A stretch of DNA of 64,000 nt from GCA-002793235 sp965267355 (GCA_965267355.1 OZ253956.1:434001-498000); one strand, 5' to 3'; counted from the stretch's first letter, positions 37,293 to 45,661 are shown. Numbers and translations are program-made. Notes: a model not told the origin generated them from the letters alone.

Positions 37293-38582
37293 TTAATAGT
37301 GACACTTAGCACATTCCCAACCACCAATCTCTTTAACTGTAATCACTCCATCTTCCATCACTTTTTCTTTAAATTCAGGAGTCATTCGCTTATGCATTTC
37401 ATCGTAATAGCCATTACCATCAGTTGCAACAGCAGTTTCTTTATGACACTCAATACACCATTTCATAGTTAAAGGTTCTGCTTGCTCCACAACATCCATT
37501 TCTTCAACTGGGCCATGACAAGTCTGACATTTTTGTTTTCCAGCTGTAACGTGTTGAGCATGACTAAAGAATACATGATCAGGCAAGTTGTGAATTTTAA
37601 CCCACTTTACGGGAGTTGGGTTATCTCCATATGTTTGAGTTTCTTTATCGTAATCTAAATAATCATAAATTTTTTGAATCTCTTCAGTCATAGAATATTG
37701 CTTACCATTGTAAGTAAATGTCTTACCACTTGACCCATCAATTGACTTATGGCAATTCATACAAACATTTAACGAAGGTATCCCTGATGTTTTACTATGG
37801 CGAGCAGACGAGTGACAGTAATTACAATCTATCTTGTCATCACCCGCATGAATTTTATGGGAAAACTTAATTGGTTGCTCTGGCTTATATCCTTGATGAA
37901 CTCCAATCTGAAAAGCACCATCCATTAAATCTAGTAGACCTCCAAAAAACAATACAATAATTACTGCTGCAACAATTCCCTTATTATTTCTAGTTAACTC
38001 CTTAAATGATTCTATTAAATTAGTAGGACCTTTATACTCTTCTCCATCTTTTGTTGCTACAGCCTCTCTTAAAAAGATTCCTGTTCTATTTAAAGTAAAT
38101 ACTAAAATAACTAAAAGTAAAATTGCTGCAAGAAAAATATAAATCATAGTAGAATTATCTTCTTCAACTACAGCAAGAGCACCATCACCAGCCTCAGCAG
38201 GCGCAGCTTCTTCTGTACCTGGATTAGCAATGTATTCTAAAATAGCATCAATTTGAGCATCATCAACTGGTTGCGGAGGCATGATAACCTTATTGTATTC
38301 TTCAAAAATTGCAACTGCATCACCATCACCAGAAGCAATTAATTCACCAGAATTCTTAATCCATTTTCCCAACCACTCTCTATCATATTTTTCACCTATT
38401 CCCTGAAGACCAGGACCAACAACTTTATTAGTACCTACACTATGACATGCAGCACAATTTGCTTTAAATAATTTTTTCCCGTCTTGAGAGTATGATTGAA
38501 TTTGAAAGAACAGAAAAGATAAACAAAATAAAAATGTTTTGAATAGTACATTTCCTTTTGTTAGGTTTGTTATCTTGTTCAT
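37293..38582 (-). CDS. actA: Alternative complex III subunit ActA (multihaem cytochrome c with extra N-terminal haem domain)
   Basis: This 429-residue protein has a signal/anchor helix, then a monohaem cytochrome c domain (Cys43-Ala-Ala-Cys46-His47). Next come two membrane helices near 146-165 and 205-225, and a C-terminal pentahaem domain with CNYCH, CMNCH, CQTCH, CIECH and CAKCH. That makes six CxxCH sites in all. ActA collects electrons from ActB clusters and passes them to a cytochrome or directly to the oxidase. It is the first gene of the act/cox operon and has a recognisable promoter at 38643-38673. Confidence 0.93.
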   Translation of the reverse strand: MNKITNLTKGNVLFKTFLFCLSFLFFQIQSYSQDGKKLFKANCAACHSVGTNKVVGPGLQGIGEKYDREWLGKWIKNSGELIASGDGDAVAIFEEYNKVIMPPQPVDDAQIDAILEYIANPGTEEAAPAEAGDGALAVVEEDNSTMIYIFLAAILLLVILVFTLNRTGIFLREAVATKDGEEYKGPTNLIESFKELTRNNKGIVAAVIIVLFFGGLLDLMDGAFQIGVHQGYKPEQPIKFSHKIHAGDDKIDCNYCHSSARHSKTSGIPSLNVCMNCHKSIDGSSGKTFTYNGKQYSMTEEIQKIYDYLDYDKETQTYGDNPTPVKWVKIHNLPDHVFFSHAQHVTAGKQKCQTCHGPVEEMDVVEQAEPLTMKWCIECHKETAVATDGNGYYDEMHKRMTPEFKEKVMEDGVITVKEIGGWECAKCHY

Positions 38583-38642
38583 ACTAAATAAGTTACAATT
38601 ACTTTATGAATTATTTTGAATATACCTATGTGCAATTGCAAA

Positions 38643-38673
38643 CAAATGTATAATTATAGGTGGTTTTTACTAA
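38643..38673 (-). promoter_or_regulatory. Promoter of the act/cox operon
   Basis: The minus strand has TACATTTG (38643-38650), an exact TAnnTTTG match. TTAG (38670-38673) stands in place of TTTG, with exactly 19 nt between. It lies about 60 bases before actA. The rest of 38583-38820 is AT-rich with no other gene. Confidence 0.6.
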
Positions 38674-38794
38674 GCGTTTTTGAAAAAAAAGAATGATAAA
38701 ATATTAATTTAGAATAAATCTAAATAAGAAGTTGCGTAAAATTTTATCTTTTGGCTCGTTAGTTGATATTTTAAATCACTGTATGAATTTTATG

Positions 38795-38802
38795 TATTTT
38801 TG
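38795..38802 (+). promoter_or_regulatory. Candidate -7 element for the SPOR gene
   Basis: TATTTTTG is an exact match to the -7 consensus, 18 bases before the start codon at 38821. The -33 position is weak. Confidence 0.4.
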
Positions 38803-38821
38803 ATTTCTAAATTGAATATTT

Positions 38822-39220
38822 ATGCACAGGATACTTTTAGTTGTCATAGTAATTTTATTATCACTTCAACTTAAAGCTCAAAATGAAGCTAAAGACACAA
38901 TAAACCTTATGAAGGTTGAAATTATAAAAGACAACAGAATAGACAATTTAAACAAAACTTACTCTAACTCATATCATCTTGATGGGTATAGAGTTCAAAT
39001 TTATTCTGGAAATAAAAAACAACCTGCACGGCAAGCAAGAATGGAATTCACCAAATTTTATAGAAAAACTAAGGCTTATGAGATGTACGAACAACCTTAT
39101 TTTAAAGTAAGAGTTGGTGATTTTAAAACCAAAATTGAGGCATTAAAGTTTAAAAATAATCTAGTCAAACACTTTCCGAATTGCATTATTGTAAAAGACG
39201 AAATTGAGTTTGAAAATTGA
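38822..39220 (+). CDS. SPOR domain-containing protein
   Basis: This 132-residue protein has a signal peptide (MHRILLVVIVILLSLQLKAQ) and one SPOR domain at about 50-130 (YRVQIYSGNKKQPARQARME, FKVRVGDFKTKIEALKFKNN). SPOR domains bind peptidoglycan stripped of stem peptides, often at division sites. It faces away from the act operon and converges on infB, sharing a terminator with it. Confidence 0.88.
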   Translation: MHRILLVVIVILLSLQLKAQNEAKDTINLMKVEIIKDNRIDNLNKTYSNSYHLDGYRVQIYSGNKKQPARQARMEFTKFYRKTKAYEMYEQPYFKVRVGDFKTKIEALKFKNNLVKHFPNCIIVKDEIEFEN

Positions 39221-39234
39221 TTTAAAGACACTTC

Positions 39235-39271
39235 AAAAAAAATAGCCTCATGATGTGAGGCTATTTTTTTT
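39235..39271. terminator. Bidirectional terminator between the SPOR gene and infB
   Basis: Arms with AATAGCCTCA and TGAGGCTATT are flanked by A8 on the left and T8 on the right, so both strands end in a U tract. The loop is 5-6 nt. It serves both convergent genes. Confidence 0.92.
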
Positions 39272-39290
39272 GATACAACAACTAACTTTA

Positions 39291-41870
39291 TTAAAGTTTT
39301 TGTTTCACTTCAACCTCTTCGTAGGCTTCAATAATATCACCTACTTTAATATCATTAAAATTAGCAACGTTCAAACCACATTCGTAACCTTTAGCAACTT
39401 CTTTTACATCATCTTTAAATCGTTTTAAAGAACCTAACTCACCAGTATAAACTACAATTCCTTCTCTAATTACTCTTACTTTACTATTACGATTTATTTT
39501 ACCATCTTGAACCATACAACCAGCAATAGTTCCTACTTTAGAAACTTTAAATAATTCTCTAATTTCAACTGTCGCCACAATTTGCTCTTCTATTTTAGCA
39601 GCTAACATTCCTTCCATTGCATCTTTAATTTCCTCTATAGCATCATAAATGATAGAGTACAATCTAATATCTATTTGCTCTTTTTCAGCAATTTTACGTG
39701 CATTAGCAGATGGCCTAACCTGGAAACCAACAATAATAGCATCTGACGCTGCTGCCAACATCACATCTGATTCAGAAATTTGTCCTACAGATTTATGAAT
39801 AATATTTACCTCTACTTTATCTGTAGATAATTTTTGCAATGAGTCAGATAATGCTTCTATAGAACCATCCACATCACCCTTAATAATAATGTTTAATTCT
39901 TTGAAATCACCAACTGCCAATCTTCTTCCAATCTCATCCAGTGTGATATGTTTTTGAGTTCTTACTCCTTGCTCACGTTGCAACTGCAATCTTCTTTCTG
40001 CAATAGACCTAGCTTCTCTCTCATCATCCATCACATGAAACTTATCACCAGCACTTGGCGCTCCGTTTAACCCTAATATTGAAACAGGTGTTGATGGCCC
40101 TACTTTTTCAACATTATTCCCTTTATCATCAAACATTGCTTTTACCTTACCACTATAACAACCAGCAAGTAAAACATCTCCAATTTTTAAATTACCAGCC
40201 TGGACCAATAACGTAGAAACATATCCTCTACCTTTATCTAATTCAGACTCAATAACCGTACCTACTCCATTTTTTTCAGGGTTAGCTTTTAACTCTAACA
40301 CCTCGGCTTCAAGAATAACTTTTTCCAACAAATCTTCAATTCCCTGACCTGACTTTGCCGAAATTTCCTGAGCCTGATACTTTCCTCCCCAATCTTCTAC
40401 CAAGATATTCATTCCTGACAATTCTTCCCTAATTTTATCAGCATTAGCTCCAGGCTTATCAATTTTATTGAATGCAAATACCATTGGCACACCAGCTGCT
40501 TGAGCATGATTTATGGCTTCTTTCGTCTGTGGCATCACACTATCATCTGCAGCAATTACAATAATTACCACATCAGTAACTTGAGCACCTCTAGCACGCA
40601 TAGCCGTAAAGGCTTCATGGCCAGGAGTATCTAAAAAAGTTAATTTTTTATCTTCTCCTACTTTTACTGAATATGCCCCAATATGCTGTGTAATCCCCCC
40701 TGCTTCTCCTTCAATAACATTTGCTTTACGTACATAATCCAATAAAGAAGTTTTACCATGATCAACATGCCCCATTACTGTTACGATAGGAGCTCTTTCC
40801 TTTAAGTCTTCTTCACTATCTTCAACATCTAAATCTACTTCTGTTTCTTCTGTAGCAGAAACAAACTCTACAGTAAACCCATGTTCTTCCGCTATTATTG
40901 TTAAAGTTTCAGCATCTAATCTCTGATTGATTGACACAAACATTCCCAAACTCATACAAGCAGCAATTACATCATTTGGACTAACATCCATCATGCTTGC
41001 TAACTCACTAACGGTAACAAACTCTGTTACTTTTAATACACTTTTTTCTTTTTCTGCTTGTTCAAGCTGCTTTTCCATTTCTTCACTAACAGCCTGTCTT
41101 TTATCTCTTCTGTGTTTTGCTCCTTTGCTTTTACCTCCACCAGTTAATCGGGCAAGTGTTTCTTTAATCTGTTCCTGAATTTCTTGTTCAGTTAACTCAG
41201 GTTTTTTCTCAACTCTACCACCTTTCTTTCTGCCTTTTCCTGTTTGTTTATTTTGAGCTTTATCTAAATCAACCTTTCGGGTAATTCTTTTTCTTCTCTT
41301 CTTACTTTTTGCATCTGCATCATCAGAAGAAGCTACAGGCTTTGGTTTTTTTTCTTTTGGCAGTTCTATCTTACCCAAAACCTTAGGAGCATCTAACTTT
41401 TCATAATTAGTTTTTATTTCTTCCGGCTCTTTACGTACCTCTTCTTTTTTCTCTTCAGCAACTGGTTTTTCTTCTTTCTTAGGCTCTTCAACCTTCTTTT
41501 TATCTGGTCGGGTTTTAGTATTTAACTTATCTAAATCTATTTTACCCAACACCTTTAAATCATCTGCTGGCTTCTTTTCTTCCTCTACTGGCTCATCTTT
41601 TTTAGGCTCTTCCTCTTTCTTTGGTTCTTCCTTAACTTTTTCTAAAGTGATGGTCTCCTTTTCAGTACCTATTGATACTTTTTTAGACTCTTCTTTAGCA
41701 CTTTTTTCTGATTGAAATTCATCTACCAATATCTCATAAACATCGGCTTCAATTTTGGTATTTGGGTTACTTTCAACCTCAATACCTTTTGATGCCAAAA
41801 ATTCAATAAGTGTTTGAATTCCAACATTAAATTCACGAGCTATTTTACTTAATCTTTTTATCTGAGCCAT
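39291..41870 (-). CDS. infB: Translation initiation factor IF-2
   Basis: This 859-residue protein has a long, charged Lys/Glu-rich N-terminal region, then the IF-2 N-terminal motif (VSELASMMDVSPNDVIAAC). The GTPase domain has GHVDHGKTSLLDY near 365, DTPGHEAF and NKIDKPGAN. Domains II-IV complete the protein. IF-2 brings initiator tRNA to the ribosome. It is the last gene of rimP-nusA-infB, about 73 bases after nusA. Confidence 0.97.
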   Translation of the reverse strand: MAQIKRLSKIAREFNVGIQTLIEFLASKGIEVESNPNTKIEADVYEILVDEFQSEKSAKEESKKVSIGTEKETITLEKVKEEPKKEEEPKKDEPVEEEKKPADDLKVLGKIDLDKLNTKTRPDKKKVEEPKKEEKPVAEEKKEEVRKEPEEIKTNYEKLDAPKVLGKIELPKEKKPKPVASSDDADAKSKKRRKRITRKVDLDKAQNKQTGKGRKKGGRVEKKPELTEQEIQEQIKETLARLTGGGKSKGAKHRRDKRQAVSEEMEKQLEQAEKEKSVLKVTEFVTVSELASMMDVSPNDVIAACMSLGMFVSINQRLDAETLTIIAEEHGFTVEFVSATEETEVDLDVEDSEEDLKERAPIVTVMGHVDHGKTSLLDYVRKANVIEGEAGGITQHIGAYSVKVGEDKKLTFLDTPGHEAFTAMRARGAQVTDVVIIVIAADDSVMPQTKEAINHAQAAGVPMVFAFNKIDKPGANADKIREELSGMNILVEDWGGKYQAQEISAKSGQGIEDLLEKVILEAEVLELKANPEKNGVGTVIESELDKGRGYVSTLLVQAGNLKIGDVLLAGCYSGKVKAMFDDKGNNVEKVGPSTPVSILGLNGAPSAGDKFHVMDDEREARSIAERRLQLQREQGVRTQKHITLDEIGRRLAVGDFKELNIIIKGDVDGSIEALSDSLQKLSTDKVEVNIIHKSVGQISESDVMLAAASDAIIVGFQVRPSANARKIAEKEQIDIRLYSIIYDAIEEIKDAMEGMLAAKIEEQIVATVEIRELFKVSKVGTIAGCMVQDGKINRNSKVRVIREGIVVYTGELGSLKRFKDDVKEVAKGYECGLNVANFNDIKVGDIIEAYEEVEVKQKL

Positions 41871-41943
41871 ATTATTGCTTTCAATCAGTATTTATTACTA
41901 AAGTATATATTTTCTTTTAATCTAAAAACCTTATAAAAAAATA

Positions 41944-43182
41944 TTAATCTTCAAATTCCTGTTGAAGAATGTTCATTACATCTTCAACTGTTTCTATTTC
42001 TAAGTCGGTACGTTTTACTAAATCTTCAACTGAAAGATCTAAAACACTTCTTGCTGAATCACAACCAACAGCTTTCAATTCTGCTATCACCCAATCTTCT
42101 ATTTCATCTGCAAACTCCTCAATAGCAACATCATCCGTATCGTCATCCATATCACGATAAACATCAATTTCATATCCCACTAACTTACCGGCTAATTTAA
42201 TGTTAAATCCACCTCTACCAATAGCCAGAGAGACTTGATCAGGCTTTAAAAACACCTCTGCCCTACTATTCTCATTATCTAATTTTATAGCCGTAATCTT
42301 TGCTGGACTTAAGGCTCTTTGTATATACAATTCTGTATTATTAGTAAAGTTAATTACATCAATATTTTCGTTTCTTAATTCTCTAACAATACCATGAATT
42401 CTTGCTCCTTTCATACCAACACAAGCTCCAACTGGATCAATTCTATCATCGTAAGATTCAACTGCCACTTTAGCTCTCTCACCTGGTTCTCTTACAATGT
42501 TTTTAATTGTTATTAATCCATCATAAATCTCAGGAACTTCCAATTCAAATAATCTCTCTAAGAATAACGGAGATGTTCTAGACAAAATAATTAATGGCTT
42601 ATTGTTTTTCATTTCCACTTTAACAACAACCGCTCTTACGTTATCTCCCTTCTTAAATCTATCATTAGAAATTTGCTCATTCTTTGGAAGAATTAACTCA
42701 TTATCTTCATCATCTAAAATCAAAATTTCTCTCTTCCAAACCTGATAAACTTCACCTGTGATTAAATCACCTACTCTATCCTTATATTGTGAGTATATAT
42801 TGTCTTTCTCTAATTCCATTACCTTAGACATTAAGTTCTGTCTAAGTGAAAGAACCGCTCTTCTTCCAAAATCTTCCATCTTTACTTCTTCTGATACTTC
42901 CTCTCCAATTTCAAAATCAGGTTCAATTTTAATTGCATCTTTATATGCAATTTCTTTATTTTCATCTTCTACTTCTCCATCAGGCACAATCTCTCTATTT
43001 CTCCAAATCTCTAAATCTCCTTTATCTACGTTCACGATAAAATCAAAATTTTCATCGTCTCCAAATCTTTTTTTGATAGTACTTCTAAAAACACTTTCTA
43101 GAATATTCATTAGTGTTGCTCTATCAATATCTTTGAATTCTTTAAATTCCTGAAACGAATCTATTAGGCTTAAACTTTCCAT
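41944..43182 (-). CDS. nusA: Transcription termination/antitermination factor NusA
   Basis: This 412-residue protein has the NusA N-terminal RNA polymerase-binding domain, an S1 domain near 135-200 (GDLITGEVYQVWKREILIL), and two KH domains. Landmarks in these are DPVGACVGMKGARIHGIVRE and VSLAIGRGGFNIKLAGKLVG. A short C-terminal helical part ends the protein. NusA slows polymerase and promotes or blocks termination. It lies 7 bases after rimP, whose leader contains a terminator-like hairpin; see the findings. Confidence 0.97.
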   Translation of the reverse strand: MESLSLIDSFQEFKEFKDIDRATLMNILESVFRSTIKKRFGDDENFDFIVNVDKGDLEIWRNREIVPDGEVEDENKEIAYKDAIKIEPDFEIGEEVSEEVKMEDFGRRAVLSLRQNLMSKVMELEKDNIYSQYKDRVGDLITGEVYQVWKREILILDDEDNELILPKNEQISNDRFKKGDNVRAVVVKVEMKNNKPLIILSRTSPLFLERLFELEVPEIYDGLITIKNIVREPGERAKVAVESYDDRIDPVGACVGMKGARIHGIVRELRNENIDVINFTNNTELYIQRALSPAKITAIKLDNENSRAEVFLKPDQVSLAIGRGGFNIKLAGKLVGYEIDVYRDMDDDTDDVAIEEFADEIEDWVIAELKAVGCDSARSVLDLSVEDLVKRTDLEIETVEDVMNILQQEFED

Positions 43183-43189
43183 TTTTAGT

Positions 43190-43657
43190 TTATTTAAACG
43201 ATATTATTAATGTAGTTTCTTTAATATTATTAAAATCTATTTTCTTTTGTTCAACTATTGTTTGCTTCTTCTTTCTTCCTTCTATTCTTTCTTTATAAGA
43301 ATATTCCACTTCTATCCCTTCATCATTTACCGACTTCAATTCCCCTTTAATCTTACCTTCTTCTTGGGTTATCACTTTCACCTCTCTTCCAATATTTTTA
43401 AGGTATTGCTCCTTAACCCTAAACGGCTTATCTAAGCCTGGCGAAGAGACATGCAACTCAAAATCCTCTATCTCTCTATCTAAATTATGCTCAACTGCTC
43501 TGCTAAAATCAACACAATCTTGAATGGTAAAACCATCCATACTATCCACCTCTAACAAAATGTTATTCCCTGACCTTACCTCCAATTCTACCACAAAACA
43601 ATTTTTCTCTTCCAGCTTATCCTTAATTAAATCTTTTACTTGTTCTGCTGTTATCAT
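43190..43657 (-). CDS. rimP: Ribosome maturation factor RimP
   Basis: This 155-residue protein has the two-domain RimP fold, with DCVDFSRAVEHNLDREIEDFELHVSSPGLDKPFR as the conserved middle (given here as the segment around residues 46-80). It helps assemble the 30S subunit. It is the first gene of rimP-nusA-infB, the usual order in bacteria. Its ATG at 43657 overlaps the stop of a 17-codon upstream frame (ATGA overlap). Confidence 0.95.
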   Translation of the reverse strand: MITAEQVKDLIKDKLEEKNCFVVELEVRSGNNILLEVDSMDGFTIQDCVDFSRAVEHNLDREIEDFELHVSSPGLDKPFRVKEQYLKNIGREVKVITQEEGKIKGELKSVNDEGIEVEYSYKERIEGRKKKQTIVEQKKIDFNNIKETTLIISFK

Positions 43658-43707
43658 TTTTTTCCAAAAAAAGAGGGAACTGTGCGTTCCCTCAATTCGT
43701 CATTCAT
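43654..43707 (-). CDS. Putative 17-codon leader reading frame before rimP
   Basis: On the minus strand an ATG at 43707 opens MNDELRERTVPSFFGKK and stops at TGA (43656-43654), overlapping the rimP ATG by ATGA. The frame reads straight through the leader hairpin and its T tract. The start lies only a few bases after the expected transcription start. No run of one amino acid is seen. That it is translated is an inference; no homologue is known to me. Confidence 0.3.
   Translation of the reverse strand: MNDELRERTVPSFFGKK
43666..43693 (-). promoter_or_regulatory. Terminator-like hairpin (possible attenuator) in the rimP-nusA-infB leader
   Basis: GAGGGAAC and GTTCCCTC form a perfect 8-bp stem with a 5-nt loop at 43673-43693. 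On the minus strand seven T follow at 43672-43666. It lies between the promoter at 43719-43748 and the rimP start, so it is in the transcribed leader and not at the end of rplI, which has its own terminator at 43749-43779. Confidence 0.65.
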
Positions 43708-43718
43708 ATTTCAGAACG

Positions 43719-43748
43719 CAAATGTAGTGATTTATTTTATTTAAGCAA
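43719..43748 (-). promoter_or_regulatory. Promoter of rimP-nusA-infB
   Basis: TACATTTG at 43719-43726 and TTG at 43746-43748 on the minus strand, 19 nt apart, fit the Bacteroidota promoter pattern. The -33 box touches the T tract of the rplI terminator. Confidence 0.7.
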
Positions 43749-43779
43749 TAAAAAAGTCCTGCAAAAATTCACAGGACTT
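43749..43779 (-). terminator. Intrinsic terminator after rplI
   Basis: AAGTCCTG (43754-43761) and CAGGACTT (43772-43779) pair around a 10-nt loop; six T follow on the minus strand. Confidence 0.85.
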
Positions 43780-43802
43780 CAAAGTATAATTAACTTTTAC
43801 TA

Positions 43803-44252
43803 TTACTTTTCAGCAACTACTTCAAAGTTGAAGTCAGTATCTACATCTTTGTGCAACCTAACATTTGCCTCATAAGTACCAACCTCTTTAATTGGTTCTC
43901 CTTTTATTTTAATGTACTTTCTATCAACTTTATGTCCGCTTTTTTCAATTGCGTCAGCTAATTGAATTGTATTTACAGAACCAAAGATTTTACCTTTTTC
44001 ACCAACTTTAGCTGACACCTTTACTACTAATTCTTTCAGTGCATCAGCAGTTTTTTGTGCTTCATCTTTTACTTTCTGGTCTTTAACTGCTCTTTGCTTT
44101 AAGTTTTCTTCTAAAACTTTTAAAGCAGACTCAGTAGCTAAAGCAGCCATACCTTTAGGAATTAAGAAATTTCTTCCGTAGCCGTTTTTTACTTCAACTA
44201 CTTCGTCTTTAAATCCTAATTTTTCTACATTTTCTTTTAATATAACTTTCAT
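43803..44252 (-). CDS. rplI: 50S ribosomal protein L9
   Basis: This 149-residue protein has the typical two-lobed L9: an N-terminal domain beginning MKVILKENVEKLGFKDEVVEVKNGYGRN (conserved G-Y-x-R-N), a long linking helix, and a C-terminal rRNA-binding domain (GKIFGSVNTIQLADAI). It is the last gene of rpsF-rpsR-rplI, 15 bases after rpsR. Confidence 0.97.
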   Translation of the reverse strand: MKVILKENVEKLGFKDEVVEVKNGYGRNFLIPKGMAALATESALKVLEENLKQRAVKDQKVKDEAQKTADALKELVVKVSAKVGEKGKIFGSVNTIQLADAIEKSGHKVDRKYIKIKGEPIKEVGTYEANVRLHKDVDTDFNFEVVAEK

Positions 44253-44267
44253 CTTACTGCCCTCCTA

Positions 44268-44537
44268 TTATTTTAACATATCGCCAACATAAGGCAATAA
44301 AGCTAAGTGTCTTGCTCTTTTTACAGCTTGCGACACTTTACGTTGATATTTTAAAGATGTTCCTGTAATTCTTCTTGGTAATAACTTACCTTGCTCATTT
44401 ACAAATTGAAGCAAGAACTTCTCATCTTTATAATCGATATATTTAATTCTGTTTTTTCTAAATCTACAGTATTTCTCTTTAGATAACTCAATATTTGGAG
44501 GAGTTAAATATCTAATTTCTGAACTATTTTCTGCCAT
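44268..44537 (-). CDS. rpsR: 30S ribosomal protein S18
   Basis: This 89-residue protein has the S18 core CRFRKNRIKYIDYKDEKFLL and the C-terminal RRITGTSLKYQRKVSQAVKR signature. It pairs with S6 on the 30S platform. It lies between rpsF and rplI, in the usual order. Confidence 0.97.
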   Translation of the reverse strand: MAENSSEIRYLTPPNIELSKEKYCRFRKNRIKYIDYKDEKFLLQFVNEQGKLLPRRITGTSLKYQRKVSQAVKRARHLALLPYVGDMLK

Positions 44538-44561
44538 GGTTTTTAGTTTTAAAGGTTAAAA

Positions 44562-44900
44562 TTAAGCTTTTGCTGTTCTTTGTTTTCTTGATTCAGCAAA
44601 GGCAATAGCATGCTTATCCATAGATACCGTTAAGAAACGCATAATCTTCTCGTCTCTTTTCATATCTAACTCTAACTTAGCTATTAATTCACCTTCGGCT
44701 TCATACTCAAACAAATGGTAAAAACCTGTTGATTTTTTTTGAATTGGGTAAGCCAATTTCCTTAACCCCCAGTCTTCTTCATGCTTAAGGTTTGCACCTC
44801 CATCTTTCAAAGACTTTTTAAATTTTACAACTGTCTCCTTTACCTGCTCTGCAGATAAAACGGGAGTTAAAATGAAGACAGTCTCATAACGTTTTGTCAT
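44562..44900 (-). CDS. rpsF: 30S ribosomal protein S6
   Basis: This protein starts at the ATG at 44900 (MTKRYETVFILTPVLSAEQV); an in-frame TTG two codons upstream is less likely. It is 112 residues with the S6 fold, WGLRKLAYPIQKKSTGFYHLFEY in the centre and MRFLTVSMDKHA near the end. It is the first gene of the rpsF-rpsR-rplI operon, behind an excellent promoter. Confidence 0.96.
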   Translation of the reverse strand: MTKRYETVFILTPVLSAEQVKETVVKFKKSLKDGGANLKHEEDWGLRKLAYPIQKKSTGFYHLFEYEAEGELIAKLELDMKRDEKIMRFLTVSMDKHAIAFAESRKQRTAKA

Positions 44901-44920
44901 TTCCAATTTATTTAGTTAAT

Positions 44921-44941
44921 CCTTTAAATTTATTTTAAAGG
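44921..44941 (-). promoter_or_regulatory. Hairpin at the 5' end of the rpsF operon leader
   Basis: CCTTTAAA and TTTAAAGG form an 8-bp stem with a 5-nt loop right at the expected transcription start. CCG lies just upstream (44942-44944 on the minus strand), a triplet known from S6:S18 leader motifs, but it may fall before the start of the transcript. Its role is not shown. Confidence 0.4.
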
Positions 44942-44945
44942 ACGG

Positions 44946-44976
44946 CAAAAGTAAACATTTTAGTTTGATATGCAAA
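44946..44976 (-). promoter_or_regulatory. Promoter of rpsF-rpsR-rplI
   Basis: TACTTTTG (44946-44953) and TTTG (44973-44976) on the minus strand with exactly 19 nt between match the Bacteroidota consensus at every defined position. Confidence 0.8.
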
Positions 44977-45078
44977 TAGTTAAAACAAAGATTTATACTG
45001 CTTTATTCTAAAACGAATGAAACTCTAATAATCATGAAACTAATTGAATGTAAAGTTAAAAATAAATACCTCCTTTAA

Positions 45079-45594
45079 TTATTTACCCCAAGAGTATCTA
45101 AACACTAAAAAATTTGAGCTTAACAACCAATAATTATTATCTATTCCTGCACCTAATCGAACTCCCACTTGAGTTTTATCACCATAAAAAATAGCACAAT
45201 TAAAATTATAAGATTCCGCCCCAAACAGATACCCAGAAGCACTTGAAACACCCATAAACAAACCTATACTAATCGAATACTCAATTGTTAATTTATCTGT
45301 TGGGTATGTATTAATAGCCAAACCAATATAACCTATCTCAAAACCTAATACTGGAAGAATGTTATCATTGTTTTCAAAAACTAGCATCCCTTTTACACCC
45401 CCTAAACCAAATTGAGGTCCAATATGTCCTTTTTCCCCTAATGGAAACTTTAGACTATATCCAACCCCTAATAATGGAACATCTATATCATGTCTTAAAT
45501 TACTACCTTGCTTATTTTTATGACTTAATCCTTTTTGTCCGAAAACCAAAGAAGAAAGAGCAATAAACAGGAGAAACAAGATAATTCTAATCAT
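45079..45594 (-). CDS. Predicted small outer-membrane protein
   Basis: This 171-residue protein has a signal peptide (MIRIILFLLFIALSSLVFGQ) and strand-rich sequence (VGYSLKFPLGEKGHIGPQFGLG, QVGVRLGAGI, ending SNFLVFRYSWGK) in the manner of a small barrel. No family is recognised. It is transcribed away from dnaX, and a perfect 18-bp palindrome lies between the two -7 elements. Confidence 0.6.
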   Translation of the reverse strand: MIRIILFLLFIALSSLVFGQKGLSHKNKQGSNLRHDIDVPLLGVGYSLKFPLGEKGHIGPQFGLGGVKGMLVFENNDNILPVLGFEIGYIGLAINTYPTDKLTIEYSISIGLFMGVSSASGYLFGAESYNFNCAIFYGDKTQVGVRLGAGIDNNYWLLSSNFLVFRYSWGK

Positions 45595-45622
45595 AAATAC
45601 AGATGTAAGTTTTTGTTAAAAA

Positions 45623-45630
45623 CAAAGTTA
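45623..45630 (-). promoter_or_regulatory. Candidate -7 element for the barrel gene at 45079
   Basis: The minus strand reads TAACTTTG here, a full TAnnTTTG match about 29 bases before the ATG. No good -33 box is seen at 19-21 nt. Confidence 0.45.
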
Positions 45631-45632
45631 TC

Positions 45633-45650
45633 ATTATAAACGTTTATAAT
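45633..45650. promoter_or_regulatory. 18-bp perfect palindrome between divergent promoters
   Basis: ATTATAAACGTTTATAAT is identical on both strands. It lies 2 bases upstream of the -7 box of the barrel gene and 11 bases upstream of the -7 box of dnaX, where a dimeric regulator could affect both. No regulator is identified. Confidence 0.45.
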
Positions 45651-45661
45651 ATCATTTAAAT

